Assembly (NCBI RefSeq): GCF_963576615.1
Contig: NC_088708.1
Span: forward strand, 1,054,001 to 1,118,000
DNA length: 64,000 bases
Direction: 5' to 3'
Source of the DNA: Watersipora subatra
Taxonomy: Eukaryota > Bryozoa > Gymnolaemata > Cheilostomatida > Watersiporidae
The position numbers were made by a program, and so were the translations under genes. Each line of letters opens with the position of its first letter. Positions within the stretch are counted from its first letter, which is position 1. Shown here in pieces: positions 36,171 to 51,100 of the stretch. The notes below the pieces were generated by a model that worked only from the letters and a program-made list of their open reading frames with translations, was not told the DNA's origin and did not search any database.

Positions 36171-39100
36171 TCATGTAACGCGTGGAGGCTCTTTGAATTT
36201 CTTAATCCTCCTCCATTCGCCTGTCTGATAGTTCATTTGGAAGAAGGTCTCACTTGTCATCTCTCTAACAGAATTGTCTTGTAGACGCACGGGTTCAATC
36301 TTTTCACTAAGTCTGATATTCACAATATGGCCTTGTTGCGGGCACGGGTTCTCTGCAAACATTCACTCACTCCGTTATAGATTCTCGCTCAAAATTCATA
36401 AAAAAGTGAGACATGAAAAATATTTCGTTATACACCCTAAAACTAAGAAGCTGACCTCAACACACCCTGAGACTAAGAAGTTGACCTGAATGTAACATGG
36501 ATTATACCAACTAAAATGCCTTTCAAAACTACAGGAACATCCTACTTGCAACTTCACTTACTTTTAATAAAACCAGAACTAGGAGTGAAAATTGTACTTC
36601 ACATGAAAAACTGGACAATGAGAAGGGGTGCATATGGACAATCGCTTTAAGATTAAGTCTATTAGTTGCAAGCAGTGGCTGAGTGCACTAGAGCTGTGAC
36701 AACTCCGTGGTCTGTATGAACTAGAGCATTGTTGTACAAATGGCAACTTTGTGATCTTACATGTTTAGATGTAGAGTTCCTGTAAAGGGGTGGATAGTGG
36801 AGTTACTGTGAGAGGGTTGACAGTGAGTTACTGTGAGAGGGTTGATAGTGAGTTACTGTGAGAGAGTTGATAGTGAGTTACTGTGAGAGGGTTGGTAGCA
36901 GGTTACTGTGAGAGGGTTGATAGCGGGTTACTGTGAGAGGGTTGACAGTAAGTCACTGTGAGAGGGATGACAGTGAGTTACTGTGAGAGGGTTGACAGTG
37001 AGTTAATGTGAGAGGGTTGATAGTGGGTTACTGTGAGAGGGTTGATAGTGTGTTACTGTGAGAGGGTTGATAGTGATTACTGTGAGAGGGTTGATAGTGA
37101 ATTATTGTGAGAGGGTTGATAGTGGGTTACTGTGAGAGGGTTGATAGTGAGTTACTGTGAGAGGGTTGGTAGTGTGTTACTGTGAGAGGGTTGATAGTGA
37201 TTACTGTGAGAGGGTTGATAGTGGGTTACTGTGAGAGGGTTGATAGTGGGTTACTGTGAGAGGGTTGATAGTGGGTTACTGTGAGAGGGTCATTAATCAA
37301 ATCATACTCACCTCGTGAGCCTGCCATAAACCCAAGTATTAGCGCTTTTTCTGGCCTTGTAACTTTGTTGGAATTTTTAAACATTTCTTGGGCTTCCACC
37401 ATCTGCTCTTTCTAGATAATGACAACATAAGTACATTGTCGACACAGCATATCTTGTGTGAACCCAGTGGAAACAACCCAAGTAACATTTTCAAAGATAT
37501 TACAACCATATAGTAGCTAGTTTCCATAAAAGAAAGACTCAGCAAGAATTAGTTAACGTACTGTTAGAGAAAGAGGTTTTCTTCCTGCATGTTGATTGGC
37601 TGCAGGCGTCATTGGTTGAGCAGCGATTGGTTGGGGTGCAGCCTGAATTGGCTGCGGAGCGATAGCAGCAGGCGCTGCGGGTGCTGCTGTGTGAGGCTTG
37701 GACTGAAAGTTTACAGGCAATGGAGGTCTTGTCCTGAAGGTGGTGGGTGACTGAGGCACGGGTTTGCCGACAGCTGGTTGTGGAGTGGCTGGTGCTAAAT
37801 TGCTCACTACATCCCGACCGTAACCTGTTCGCATGAAGATAAAGAATTAAAACTTGACCATCAATAACAAATGTGAAGAGCAGATGAATGCCATGTAAAC
37901 CATAAGCAAGATGTAAACAAGGTAAGGTATGAAGGTGAAGTAAAGTGTGAACAAGTAACTTAGAAAAGCTCAAGCAAGCGAAATCAAGCGTTGAAAACCT
38001 GTGTGGTAGTTATAACAGGCCATCATGTTATGGCGGTGATAACAGTATGGGTAGGGGTAATCTGCAACTAATAGTAAGACAACAATACGGATAAGGGAAA
38101 TCTGCAACTAACAGTGAAACAATATTATGGGTAGGGGTAATCTGCAACTAACAGTATGACAATAGTATGGGGAGGGATAATCTGCAACTAACAGTACGAT
38201 AAAAGTATGGGTAGGGGTAATCTGCAACTAATAGTATGACAATAGTATGAGTAGGGGTAATCTGCAACTAACAGTATGACAATTATAGTAATGGTAGGGG
38301 TAATCTGCAACTAACAGTATGATAATAGTATAGGTAGGGGTAATCTGCAACCAACAGTATGACAATAGTATGGGGAGGGGTAATCAGATTTGCAGTTGTC
38401 ATTATCAGGAGACAAATGCTTGTTATTACAAAGTGCATTAGCAACTTACTATTAGGCAGACGAGGTGTGACATCGGGCATATACGATGGAACAGTTGCAG
38501 GAGGCGCCTTGGGTCTGGGAGCTCGCGTAATGCCAGACTGTCAAATAGTATTGAATGGCATCACATAAAGTCTACTGTATAAACAAAAGGGTACAACTTT
38601 AATAAACTATTAGAATTACCTTGATTGGAGCTGTTGTGGTGCTGCCAAGACCAGCAGCATAATCTGGTGTAGGCTGAGCAGCAGCTGCAGCCTTTTCTGC
38701 TGCCGCCGCCTCTTCTTTTTCTTTTTTAGCCTGAGCGGCAGCCTCTTGTTCTGCAACAATAGAGTAATAAAATTAGAACAGGAAGGGGTGCTCTGGGCCA
38801 TTAGTGACTGGATTAGTATTAAGGTACGGCCACACGTGCCGATTTTTTCATTGGTTTCGGCTGAAATCACAAAATGAATGAAAAATAGAATTATTTGGCC
38901 AAAATTCACAAAATTGCCAGAACTGTGCATACACACCCAAATCGTTGACAACGCTTTTAATCGGCTAAACAAATTATTAGCGAGCGCAATTTTAGCAGCT
39001 TTCGCAAATGGTATAGTCCAAGACACGTATTACACCCCACAATAAAAGTACTAATGCAATTCAACATAGTCCATACATATGATGCAACTTCCTAGATTGC

Positions 39101-42100
39101 GCTATTGTTGGTTCTTTATCGTTCAGATACCATGGCTACGAACCGTTTCTTCTTTAATAATAACAATTTATTTTTTGCAGCAAAAGTTCCGTTGTAGAAA
39201 GAGTTGCATCTTTAGCGCAATCAAGTCAGTTGCTTCATATTTACTATGGCGGATTGCGTTGTCATTGTCATTTGAATTGAGCAACAAACTCAAATAAAAC
39301 TATTACATTATGCTAACTCGACCAACCTTCTTGTTTTTTTCTGCGCTTGGCCTCTTTTCCAGTTGGAGGCATCTCAGATATATCGAGCACCTGCAAATAC
39401 AAACTTTATTAGAACAAGTAGAGATGTCTATGGCATGAGCAGCAGAAGTTGTCTATGGCTGAGTCTCGTTCTCAATTAACCAACTGAGCTAGACCAGTTT
39501 ACCTAGTAACAAACTGCTCTCACCTTCGCCCCACCTCCCTTTCTCATTGTAATAGATGATGTGTTGCGCTGAGCTGATCCAAACGAAGACAGTGTTTGAG
39601 CCTTGAGAAAGCCTGTACTAGAGGTTCCATTTACTGAAGTATTTGTGCTGCTTGAAGTTGCTGGTGAGAATAACAGAACAGCAGTGTTTAAGTCAACTTT
39701 ATTCCCCAGCTAGTAATCTGAATAAGAGACTATAGCGAACAGTAGTCACGGTGAGCAAGTCTGTGAACAATAGTCTCAGCAAAAAAGTAGTCGCAGTGGA
39801 CAGTAGTCTCGGCGCGCAGTAGTCATAGTGAACAGAACTCACATTAATCGATAGTCATAGTGAGCAGTAGTAACAGTGAGTAGTAGTCACAGTGAGTAGT
39901 CAGTGAACAGTAGTCACGGTGAGCAGTAGTTTTAGCAAAAAGTAGTCACAGTGTATAATAGGCACAGTGTATAATAGGCACAGTGAGCAGTAGGCACAGT
40001 GAGCAGTAAACACAGTGAACAGTAAGCACAGCGAAGAGTAGTCACAGTAAGCAAGTGAAAAGTGACATAAATAATTTTGACACTTGAACGAAATACGTCA
40101 ACTAGAATCTTTCAGAACATATTTGGCTAATGGATATGATCAGTCACTTTCATGATATCTCAAGTTGACATATATGGTCCAAGACACAAGATACAGGAAA
40201 AAGCCAAAATACATAACAGAATCTAAAAGACTGTGACTTGAATAATTTGGAAATTTATTTGATGAGGATTTGCAGAAATGTTCAATTTGATCTGCTTGAA
40301 CCATCTGACTCAATTTTAACTTGGTGATTAAAATGATTGGAAACAAGCTTCCACTGAGTTGAAACGAGTGCACCTGCAAACTCAATCTCTAAGTAGCTAC
40401 CCAAGCTCTTGCGATGGAACTTACCTTACAATAAGTAGGTATATGTAGTTGTTATAATTCAAGTTTTCTTGATCAGCTAGTGAGTCGATAAAACACTAGC
40501 TATCACAGTGTATACGCTATCACAGTGTATACGCTATCACAGTGTATACGCTATCACAGTGTATACGCTATCACAGTGTATACGCTATCACAATGTATAC
40601 GCTATCACAGTGTATACGCTATCACAGTGTATACGCTATCACAGTGTATACGATATCACAGTGTATCAGGGATTACGTGTTTGTCACAATTTCCATTTCT
40701 ATAACATTTCCATAATTCATTTTCATATTATTTCCATTTCCATAACATTTCCATAATCTATTTCCATATTATTTCCATTTCCATAACATTTCCATATGAT
40801 TTCCATTTCCATAACATTTCCATAATTTATTTCCATATTATTTCCATTTCCATAACATTTCCATAATTTATTTCCATATTATTTCCATTTCCATAACATT
40901 TCCATAATTCATTTCCATAATTCATTTCCATTTCCATAACATTTCCATAATTCATTTCCATATTATTTCCATTTCCATAACATTTCCATAATTTATTTCC
41001 ATATTATTTCTATTTCCATAATATTTCCATAATTCCTTTCCATATTATTTCTATTTCCATAACATTTCCATAAATCATTTCCATATTTTTTCCATTTCCA
41101 TAACATTTCCATAATTCATTTCCATATTTTTTCCATTTCCATAACATTTCCATATTTCTAAAATAAAATTTCCATATCGATTTCCATAAAAATTATGGAA
41201 ATATTTATGTTTATGGAAATGGAAAAGTAAACATTTCCATAATATGTTTAGCGATCCCTGGTGTGTACGTATGTGTGCGCGCTTGCATGTCAAATGAGCG
41301 TGTGTGTGTGTGTGTGCAATCGTCAACTCTTCCCGAATATGTGATTAATTTATACATAATATGAATATGATATTTGCTTGCTAATATACTTTATTTAGGG
41401 TCCAGGCAACATCAAAACTGTATGCTACCATTGCCTATAACTAAGCCAGAGACGATTTGAGATGTTTTGAGAGTTTCTTTCAGACTCCCTTAATAGTTTC
41501 TGTAATACCACTGATGTTAGCTGGGTTTGTGTGTTACCATTGTCAGTACATGTAGCCAAGTCCAGAGACAATTTGAGTTAATTTCTTCCAGACCACTTTA
41601 ATAGTTTCTGTAATACCACGGATGTTAGCTGGGTTTGTGTGTTACCATTGTCTATACATGTAGCCGAGCAAGAGACAATTTGAGTTAGTTTCTTCCAGAC
41701 CCCTTTAATAGTTTCTGTAATACCACTGATGTTAGCTGTTTGTGTATTACCATTGTCTATTCATGTAGCCTAGTCTATACAATATAACTCCCCTCTGTTT
41801 ATATCTTGGATTACGTGTATGTTACAATTTCCATAATTCAATTCTATGTTATTTCCATTTCCATAAAATTTCCATAATTCATCTCCATAATTTCCATATT
41901 ATTTCCATTTCCATACCCTTTCCATAATTTATTTCCATATTATTTCCATTTCCATAATATTTCCATAATTCATTTCCATATTATTTCCATTTCCATAATT
42001 CATTTCCATATTTTTTTCCATTTCCATAACATTTCCATAATTTATTTCCATATTATTTCCATTTCCATAACATTTCCATAATTCATTTCCATATTTTTTC

Positions 42101-45100
42101 CATTTCCATAACATTTCCATAATTCATTTCCATATTATTTCCATTTCCATAACATTTCCATATTTCTAAAATAAAATTTCCATATCCATTTCCATAAAAT
42201 TATGGAAATATTTATGTTTATGGAAATGGATATGGAAAAGTAAACATTTCCATAATATGTTTAGCGATCCCTGCAGTGTATATGCCAAATATAGTAAGAG
42301 TACTGAGCTCAAAAATACTTCATGAGCTCAGTGAAAGAAAATCCTGTTTATACATTTTACGGCAATTGAACCAAGCGTTAAAAACCTGGGTAGTGATTAT
42401 AGCGGCCCAACATGTTATGGCGGTGATAGCAGTATGAGTAAAGGTAATCTGCAATTAGAAGTATGATACTAGTATGGATTGGGGTAAACTGCGACTAGCA
42501 TTATGATTTAGTATGGTTAGAGGTAATCTGCAACTAACAGTATGGCAATAGTATGGGTCGGTGTAGTCTACAACTAACAGTATGATAATAGTATGAGTAG
42601 GGGTAGTCTGCAATTAACAGTATGACAATAGTATGGGTAGGGGTAATCTGCAACTAACAGTATGACAATAGTATGGGTAGGGGTAATCTGCAACCAACAG
42701 TATGACAAACCCCAAATCCAATGTAAGATGGGTCTGACCAATGTTCTAGCATTGTCTTGATTTTAGACAAACATAAAACTTCACCTGTGATCTATGAAGC
42801 ATTCTAAACTCAAATAATGTCGTTTCTCACCAAGCAGAATGAGATTCTCTCATCGATTGGACAAAATGCGCAGAGAGTCAGAGAGAATGTTTAAACCTTT
42901 TCATGTTGAGTCATAGACAGTATAGAATATTATGCAAATTTGATAATTTGACAAATATTTTAATCCGTGACTTAGTATGTCATAAGATGACTTCATTTGA
43001 AGAGCATCAGACACCACATGACCCCCACATGACCCCCACATGACACCACATGACACCACATGACCCCCACATGACCCCCACATGACACCACATGACACCA
43101 CATGACACCACATGACACCACATGACACCACATGACACCACATGACCCCCACATGACACCACATGACCCCCACATGACACCACATGACACCACATGACAC
43201 CACATGACACCACATGACCCCCACATGACACCACATGACACCACATGACACCACATGACCCCCACATGACACCACATGACACCACATGACACCACATGAC
43301 ACCACATGACACCACATGACACCACATGACACCACATGACACCACATGACACCACATGACACCACATGACACCAGATAGGTTTAGTGATGTTATTGGGTT
43401 TAAAGATGATTCCACACAAATTTTAATAGATTTTATTAGAAAGTATCGGTATTTTTTTATCATTTGCGACAGTTTTTGATGTTTGAGATGATCTGATAGG
43501 CAGGATGTTTATAGATTAAAATTGATAAAACTTGATCGCGATTACAACACTCAGATCAATCAAAAGCGCGATTATGATGTCTATAATTACAAAGCGACCG
43601 ACAGAATAGTGACGTGTAACACTTCAACTTGTATGCAATAGCTGATATCAACTATCGCAAGGATAACAACTAGTGACATCATTTCACACGTATTTTTCTT
43701 CTAAGCATTTTAACTGTGTTCTAGTTTTTAAATGTTCATCTTTAAGATAGATTCGGAGCACTTGGTGAGGCCTGGCCTCCACTCAGCTAAATTGTAATAA
43801 ACTTTCTAATATGCCTACCCATTTCTTCATCCATTCGTTTAGCAGTACTCCTTGAGCCTTTGATAGGAATGTTGCCGATAGGAAGGCCTTTCTTCGTACT
43901 CGACTGAATTTCCTCGGCTAAAATAACACTCGGCATTGCAGACATGCTTTCATTACTGAAAGCATTAATGCTCTTATAAAACGAGAAATTTAGGTTGGCT
44001 GGACAAGCAGCAGTACTTGACCCATCTATACAGCAACCTCGATAATGATCTTCTCTTACTTGCATTTACCAAGGAGCACAAGCTACCAAAAAGCCTCTCG
44101 ATTTGCATTGGCTAAAAAGCACACGCTACAAAAGCCTCTTGATTTATATTCACTAAGGTGCACAAGCTATCAAACATTTCTCACAAACATTTACTAGTGA
44201 GTGTAGATATCAAGTGATATTCGCGTGCAGAAGATACGGACGCAATTTGCTTGCGTTTCCTGAAAAAAGCAAACCCAGATCCATCTTCTCCTTCTCGAGT
44301 GTTAACAAACAAAAGGAGTATGCATACAAGCCTTAGCAGTGGCTAATAAGTTATTTTTGGATACAATTGCCATGAGAAGTAGCCTTACAAGCACCTCTAA
44401 CTTACATACTCTATGGTAAACAGGCTATGAAATCATTTACTGACTAAGAAATGCAAACTATCTCACAACATCAAACTAGTTTCAACACAAACTATCCATG
44501 CACATTCCTAGCGATTATTAAAGTGATTGGATAACGGCAACATTGACAAGCACTTGCTAAGAACCACAGGCTATGAAGCACTTACATTTGCTAAGAAGAT
44601 CAGCTCGGAGAGCGGATGACTTTGTCTTTCTTTTGAGAGTAAAATGCTTGGTGGTGTGAGGCAAGTGTGGGATGGCTGCTGATAAAGCGGTCTTCCCGAG
44701 ACACACGCACTCGAGTGGAAGTGTGTGGGATTCCCCTGATTTGCGCACTAAAAGTTGCAAAGATAGATAATGTACGATGTACAACTTGGACAGGAAGTCT
44801 TTAGTAGTTAGTTAAAACTTGAATGCGGCGGAAACAACATGGTTTCTCAACTTACCTATTTTCTTCAATTCTGTGTACATGGAGTGAAATGTTGAACTAC
44901 CAGAGAGATCAAGGGTGTTGACCAGGAAAGTGCTAGGGTATGTTTTAAGAATTTCACCGGTAGTTGCAACCCACTGATCTCTGTCATGACTTGCCAGTTC
45001 TATAATCTCCTCTAACAAGACTTTCCACTACAAAGTAATAAGCATCAAAAACTAAATAGCACTTTAAAATTCAACTCTACATGAAATAAACCGGCGATAA

Positions 45101-48100
45101 GCATATACATAACCCGTAAGATTTTATTGGCAACGGGAACAAAGATGAATGTCAAGAATGAGTGAAGATGATATGATGGTTCCTATTTTAGCTCGATAAG
45201 GTCAAGAATATTGCCGAAGCTATGAATACACGGCTACCAGTTTTAAAATAGTAGAAGATTGGTGACAGTCCGGCATTTTCAGACGGAATATTGGTAAAAG
45301 AGCCTTGAACTTAGTGAGTATTAAAAGAGTCTCTGTACCAAACATACCTTCTTGACAAGCTGTGTAAATAGATGCGCAGATGTACCCTACATAGTCATTC
45401 AGAAGTTATGACTATGTCATGAACAATACCTTCTGCGGAGTGTATTAGACCCGCCTTCACAATTATCTGTTTGATTTTAGCTGTGATCACCTGTTAGCAG
45501 TGTTATTCGATAAACACAGTGGAAAGTGGTTCTTTTGGTAAAGCAGATCGTTTAACATCATCGCATAAAGCTATTAGTTTTTTGGATAGAAATATCTAGC
45601 TCTAAACATTGCTTCTAACATGATGTTCGGCAAGACTTCAAGATTACACATTACTTAGGTTCACTACAATGACCTTGGGTCAGACACAATTGTCTTTCAA
45701 TCAATCGAGCAGCTATAAGCAAGTTCGATTTGTTGTAATTTACTATTTGAATATGGGTCTATCCATAAATAAATGAATTTTTTGGCAAAATTTCAAAACA
45801 GTAATTTTATTAAAATAATGCTTCACATATGACGTATACATACCAAACCCTGAAATAGAAAATAATTGTGGGGGTAGTGCTCCTCTATCATGTTCTAATA
45901 GTTTGCTAAAGTTAGTGTATATGCACAAAATACTTTATGACCATAATGGCAAGATAGAGATGCTTGTACATGGTATACATATTACTCTGAACACAAATAT
46001 CTAATTGTAATGGATTTCGCAATGGCTTTGCTGCCTGTTAATGCATAAATTAATGCATAAATTGGTATTGCAGTGCACTGATCTATTGGTTTGGGGCTCT
46101 TTTATAAGTTGGCATGTTTTGAGTAACAATGGTGACAGGAAATATCAATAAGTTTCTACTACACTTGTATTATTAGTTCAAAATTAGTAGTAATTTGTTT
46201 TCAACGCTAACTTTATACGCTGTACCTTTAACTAATTTCAGTTTTGCTCAAAGTTGCACATATTTCCAAAATTTGCGTCACCGCTGTTACACTGTCACCA
46301 TTGTTACACCCCTCAACTTATCTAACTATAGGATTAATTTGAGTGAATTTCACATTTAACAGTAATTTGTGGTGTTGTTGATGTTCTCATGTATGAGTTA
46401 CTCATTATATTGTAAATTTAAGCCATTGTGGGAACTTAACAAGCTTTTAGCAAGTTAGCCAATGATTGCTACCTTACAAATGTATTACTAAGACTTGTGA
46501 CTCCGATACTGCAAATGGTTCAAAATTCAATCAAATCTACTCATGGAAGTAACTTGTAACAAGTGCTTGAAACAGAATACTGTTATGTGGAAAGTCTGCT
46601 GGTCATTTCTGCTTTCAACATGGGTAAGACAACATCTGCAGAGCAGATGCGTAAATATCGTAAAAAATATGTCAATATTTAAAACAATAGACTCAGTATT
46701 TGACTGCCCTAGTCAAAGTCAAGAGTAGAACAAAATAAAGAGCTCAACTTACAGAAGATCATTTGGAGGAAACTCGAGAAAAAGCAAGAATTAGAGTTAA
46801 GCAATACAGAGATCGGGAAAAAACTTTTGAAAGTAAAATTACCAGGTATGTACATTCATTTTTTTCTTCAAAAAACTTAATGCTTTACTACATCTGCGTA
46901 CACTATGGATGTTTTAAGTTAATGTTTCAAGTATTTTGTAAAAAAAATGTTATTAAAGTTTATAGTCATTTTTTGTAGCAACCACTTCTCAATTTGGCCC
47001 ACGATCTGAAGATAAAGCTGTAAAAAGATTGATCGAGCTCTTCTAAACAGCCCAAGCAAAGGTCGTCAGACCGTCCATAAACTGGCAATGACAGTTGGAC
47101 TATCATTGCCGGAAGATGGCATTAGAGATGAGAAGAGATAAAATGAAACAAAGATATAGAAAAGTAAAAGTATGCCATTCGAAAGTTTGAACTATTTACT
47201 TTTGATCCTGATGACCATGCAATTAATGATCCAGAGAGTGAGTGCAATGCCGAACCTATCAAACAACTAGCAAGCACATTGAAAGAAGATGATTTTGTGC
47301 TAACACTGCTGCCTGGAAAAAAAAACTTCTAAGCATTATGTAGGAGTGGTAAACAGTGTAGATGCCCTCGAAGCTAAAGTGCAGATTTTTTAAAGAGTGA
47401 AGCCAAAAAACACTTCAGTTGTTAATACAAAAAATATAGCATGGGTAGAATTTCATCGCATAGCCAAGTCACTGTCTTGTCCTACTCGCTCTAAAAGAGG
47501 TCAGTAATGTTTTACAGAAGATTTAGAGCATGCAGAATGCTCTAAAACATTTTGTTAGTACATTCTCACAATGACATGATCAATATTCATTTTTTCATCT
47601 TACGATAAATAAGCTTAATCATGTTTGTCATGTATTTTAACTATTATATTATTATACTTTGAAACTAATAAAAACATTTCAAGTTAAGGCTTGTCTATAT
47701 ATATTGTAATCATTAGCTTTAATACCATTATTGATCTCATTACGGCGAACTTAAATACTTATAAGTATACTGAATATAGGAAGCGTAACGATGGTGACAA
47801 TTGAATGTAACAGCGGTGACATGTTTACAAGCATGTAGTTCACCACTACCATCTAATATCTGGATAAATTTTAGTGGATATGTCAGCAAGCTTCTTTAAA
47901 ATAAGACAAACAAGTTTTTATAATTGTGCTTCCCAACAAATCAGAGAGTTTTAAGGATAAGCAACTAGCTCTTCAAAATGCATATTTCTCTGATGTAACG
48001 CGAGTGAAACACTAACTAAAAAATTTCTCAGTAAAAATTAACTTTAGTGTGACATATTATACATCATTCGAAAGTGGTTGTTGAGCTCTAAGAGAATATC

Positions 48101-51100
48101 TGATTTAAAATCATCTTAAATGCAATACCAATATTTTATAACTAAATTTCTGCTCTAATTGTAACAATGGTGATTATGGATAGACCCATATAGCATCGCT
48201 GATGCGCATTACCTGTGCTATCATGAGAAAAATGATGCAGGACGTTTGACTAAAACCATCAATCAGTTCTTCATTTTAAATATAAAGGAAGACCTAGCAA
48301 AGTACAGAAAATGAAACATGGTAGAAAAATATGTAAAAATAAGAACAGTAAATAATAATATATTTGATAATAAAGTACAACTCATCATCTATATTTGAGC
48401 TAAAGAACAAAAATGGGTGGTTAACTGAATAAAGGCCAGCAAAGTACCTCCTACAAGTCAGCCATGACATTCATCCCTTCAACAGTCAAAGTTTACCTGC
48501 AAGTCTTCAAAACAGCATTTCTCGTGATATTTTAGTGTTATAGCATTACAGCATACCACATTTCAATTTAATATAGCGCAATCATATTGTTATGCTTCAT
48601 TTTAAAAGCAAAAATACAAATACACGGTTTAAATCATATAAGATTAAAATAGACGTTTTTCAAAAATAAGTAAGGATGAGAGATAATTTATTAATCAACA
48701 AAGAGTCTGTTGATTGTACACACAATAGTGTATCCACACAATAGTGCACACAATAGTGTATCCGTACAACAGTGTATCCACACAATAGTGTATCCACACA
48801 ATAGTGTGGCCACACAATAGTGTATCCACACAATAGTGTATCCACACAATAGTGTATCCACACAATAGTGTATCCACACAATAGTGTATCCATCAGAGTC
48901 AAGAATAACTCACCAAAGGCATCTTTCGCAGTTTTATAGAATTAGTAAATTATAGTGACAATATAAGTATAGTGATACAGACACAGTTATGAGAAATCAG
49001 GTATGGTTTAGACCAGGGGTCTGCAACCCGCGGCTCTTTCATCCCCTCGCTGCGGCTCCCTCCGACTTTAATTTTTTCCCCTTTTTTACCATATGCCACG
49101 TAACTCATAAAAATAAAGAAGTTTTATCACTAGATTTTACAATATAATTTAAAACATTGTAATTATGGTGATAAATCAAACATTGTCGCTTGTTATACGT
49201 CATTATTTATGTGTCAATAAAACCGCCAAAATTACACCAGCTGGCACGACAATTCTTGATTTTTTCTATCCCAGGTAAGCAAACTATGGCGAATACGAAG
49301 AAAAGAGACAGAGGAAAATGGAACATTTAATCCTACGTGGGCTGATTCGTTTGCTTTCACTGCTGATGAGACTGGTTCACCAGTTTGCTTAATATGTACT
49401 GAGAAATTTTCAAACAACAATACGTCAAATGTCGCAAGACACTTTCAGAATAAACACGCAACCTTTTCTCCAAAGTATCCAGACAGAGATGAGAGAAAAA
49501 AGGCCAATTCGTAAGGCTAATTTGAGCAAAAATCACTTTAAGAAGTGGGTGAAGTCCGCAAATTCAACTATATATGCTAGTTTTGCGGTCGCTCAAAAAA
49601 TAGTCAGGCATGGAAAGCCGTTCACTGATGGAGAATATATAAAAGAATCATCCATTAAGATTTCTGAGCATTTACTTTCAAAATAAAACTGAATTTGTGC
49701 AGAAAATCAGTGATATGCGCCTGTGTGTGGCGTTGTGTTGAAAGAAGGACTGAATTAAACATGAAATTGCAATTTTTCTTGAAAGTAACCTTAAAAACAA
49801 CGTAAGATTTTCATGTTATATTCAAGTTATTATTAGCTATTTTATTGTTCTTTGCAAAAGTGTAACTGTGTTTTTTCAGCAGTTTAATCATTATACATGC
49901 CACACCTTTTTGTTTTATGGTGTAAACATGGTATAAAAGCATTAAAAGCTAAACAAAACGTCACATGTAGTATTTCTTTTTTAATCTAAAATATCGAAGG
50001 GGGTTTGTGGCTTTCATTGCGTTTTTTCCTGCGGATAACGGGTTCAAATGACTCTTTGAGTGGGAAAGGTTGCAGACCCCTGGTTTAGACGCAGTGCTAA
50101 AGATCTTTGTTAGTCTTCGCCGTCATAGTCTGTGTACTAACAATTGTAATCTTTATTCTGTAATACCTTAATATTTCACTCGGTTGCATGTTATAATTAC
50201 AGCCTTTATTCTATAATTTTATAATTTTCACTCTGTAGTTATTATTTTCTTTTATTTTTAAAAGTCAATTATCATCCTTTTTATTCTGTAATTGTTATAG
50301 TCATTACTCTATAATATTTGAAATTTTTATTGCATAATAATTAGTATTTTTGGCGATAAGTTATAGTTGTCCTTCAACAATAGTTCTAAATTTTATACCA
50401 TAATATTGATTACTTTTATTCTATACTAGTTAGTTTTTTAATAGTTATATGGTCCTGTTATTTTATGACAATTGTGTCTTTTTTCTTTAATAGTTATAAT
50501 TTTTGTTCCACAATAATTGATGTCCAATTTTTGTAATATTTATAGTCTTTATTTTATACCATAGTTATGGATTCTAATTTGTACTATTTGTGATTTTTTT
50601 CTGAAATAGTTGTAGTCTTGAATTCTGTAAGAGTGATAGCCTTTATTCTGTAATATATATAATCTAATAGTGTTGCAGTCATAGCCTTCCATCCTTAGTA
50701 GTCAGTCTTTATTTGTATTAGTTGAAGTTGAAAAGCTATGATATTGACAGAACACAAGCCACAAAGTTTGAAAGACTAGTTGGCATATCCCAAATCATTA
50801 TTGTCGACTATCAAATCTGACCTTGTTTTTAGTTGGTACTCTATACCAGACTCTGAAAACTATCTAGAATTTGCTCCTTGACTGTAGGGAACTGCTGATT
50901 CATGTGATGGAGGTCTGTCATCAATTATTAATTAATTAGAGGTATACTATAAAGAAACTAGCAAGCGTTGAGTCATACCGAGGAAGCTATTCAGCATTGA
51001 ATTAACTATTGAACTATTTGTTTATGCTATACCTTTTCTCACGGGTTGCTAAACCTATTATAAAGAAACATTAATGTTACGGTGGCCACATTTTCCTGTT

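Noticed and set aside
42901-43463. Three long minus-strand open frames repeating MWCHVVSCGV
   Set aside because: A product of the CACATGACAC array in NELFA intron 4; the same peptide occurs in all frames.
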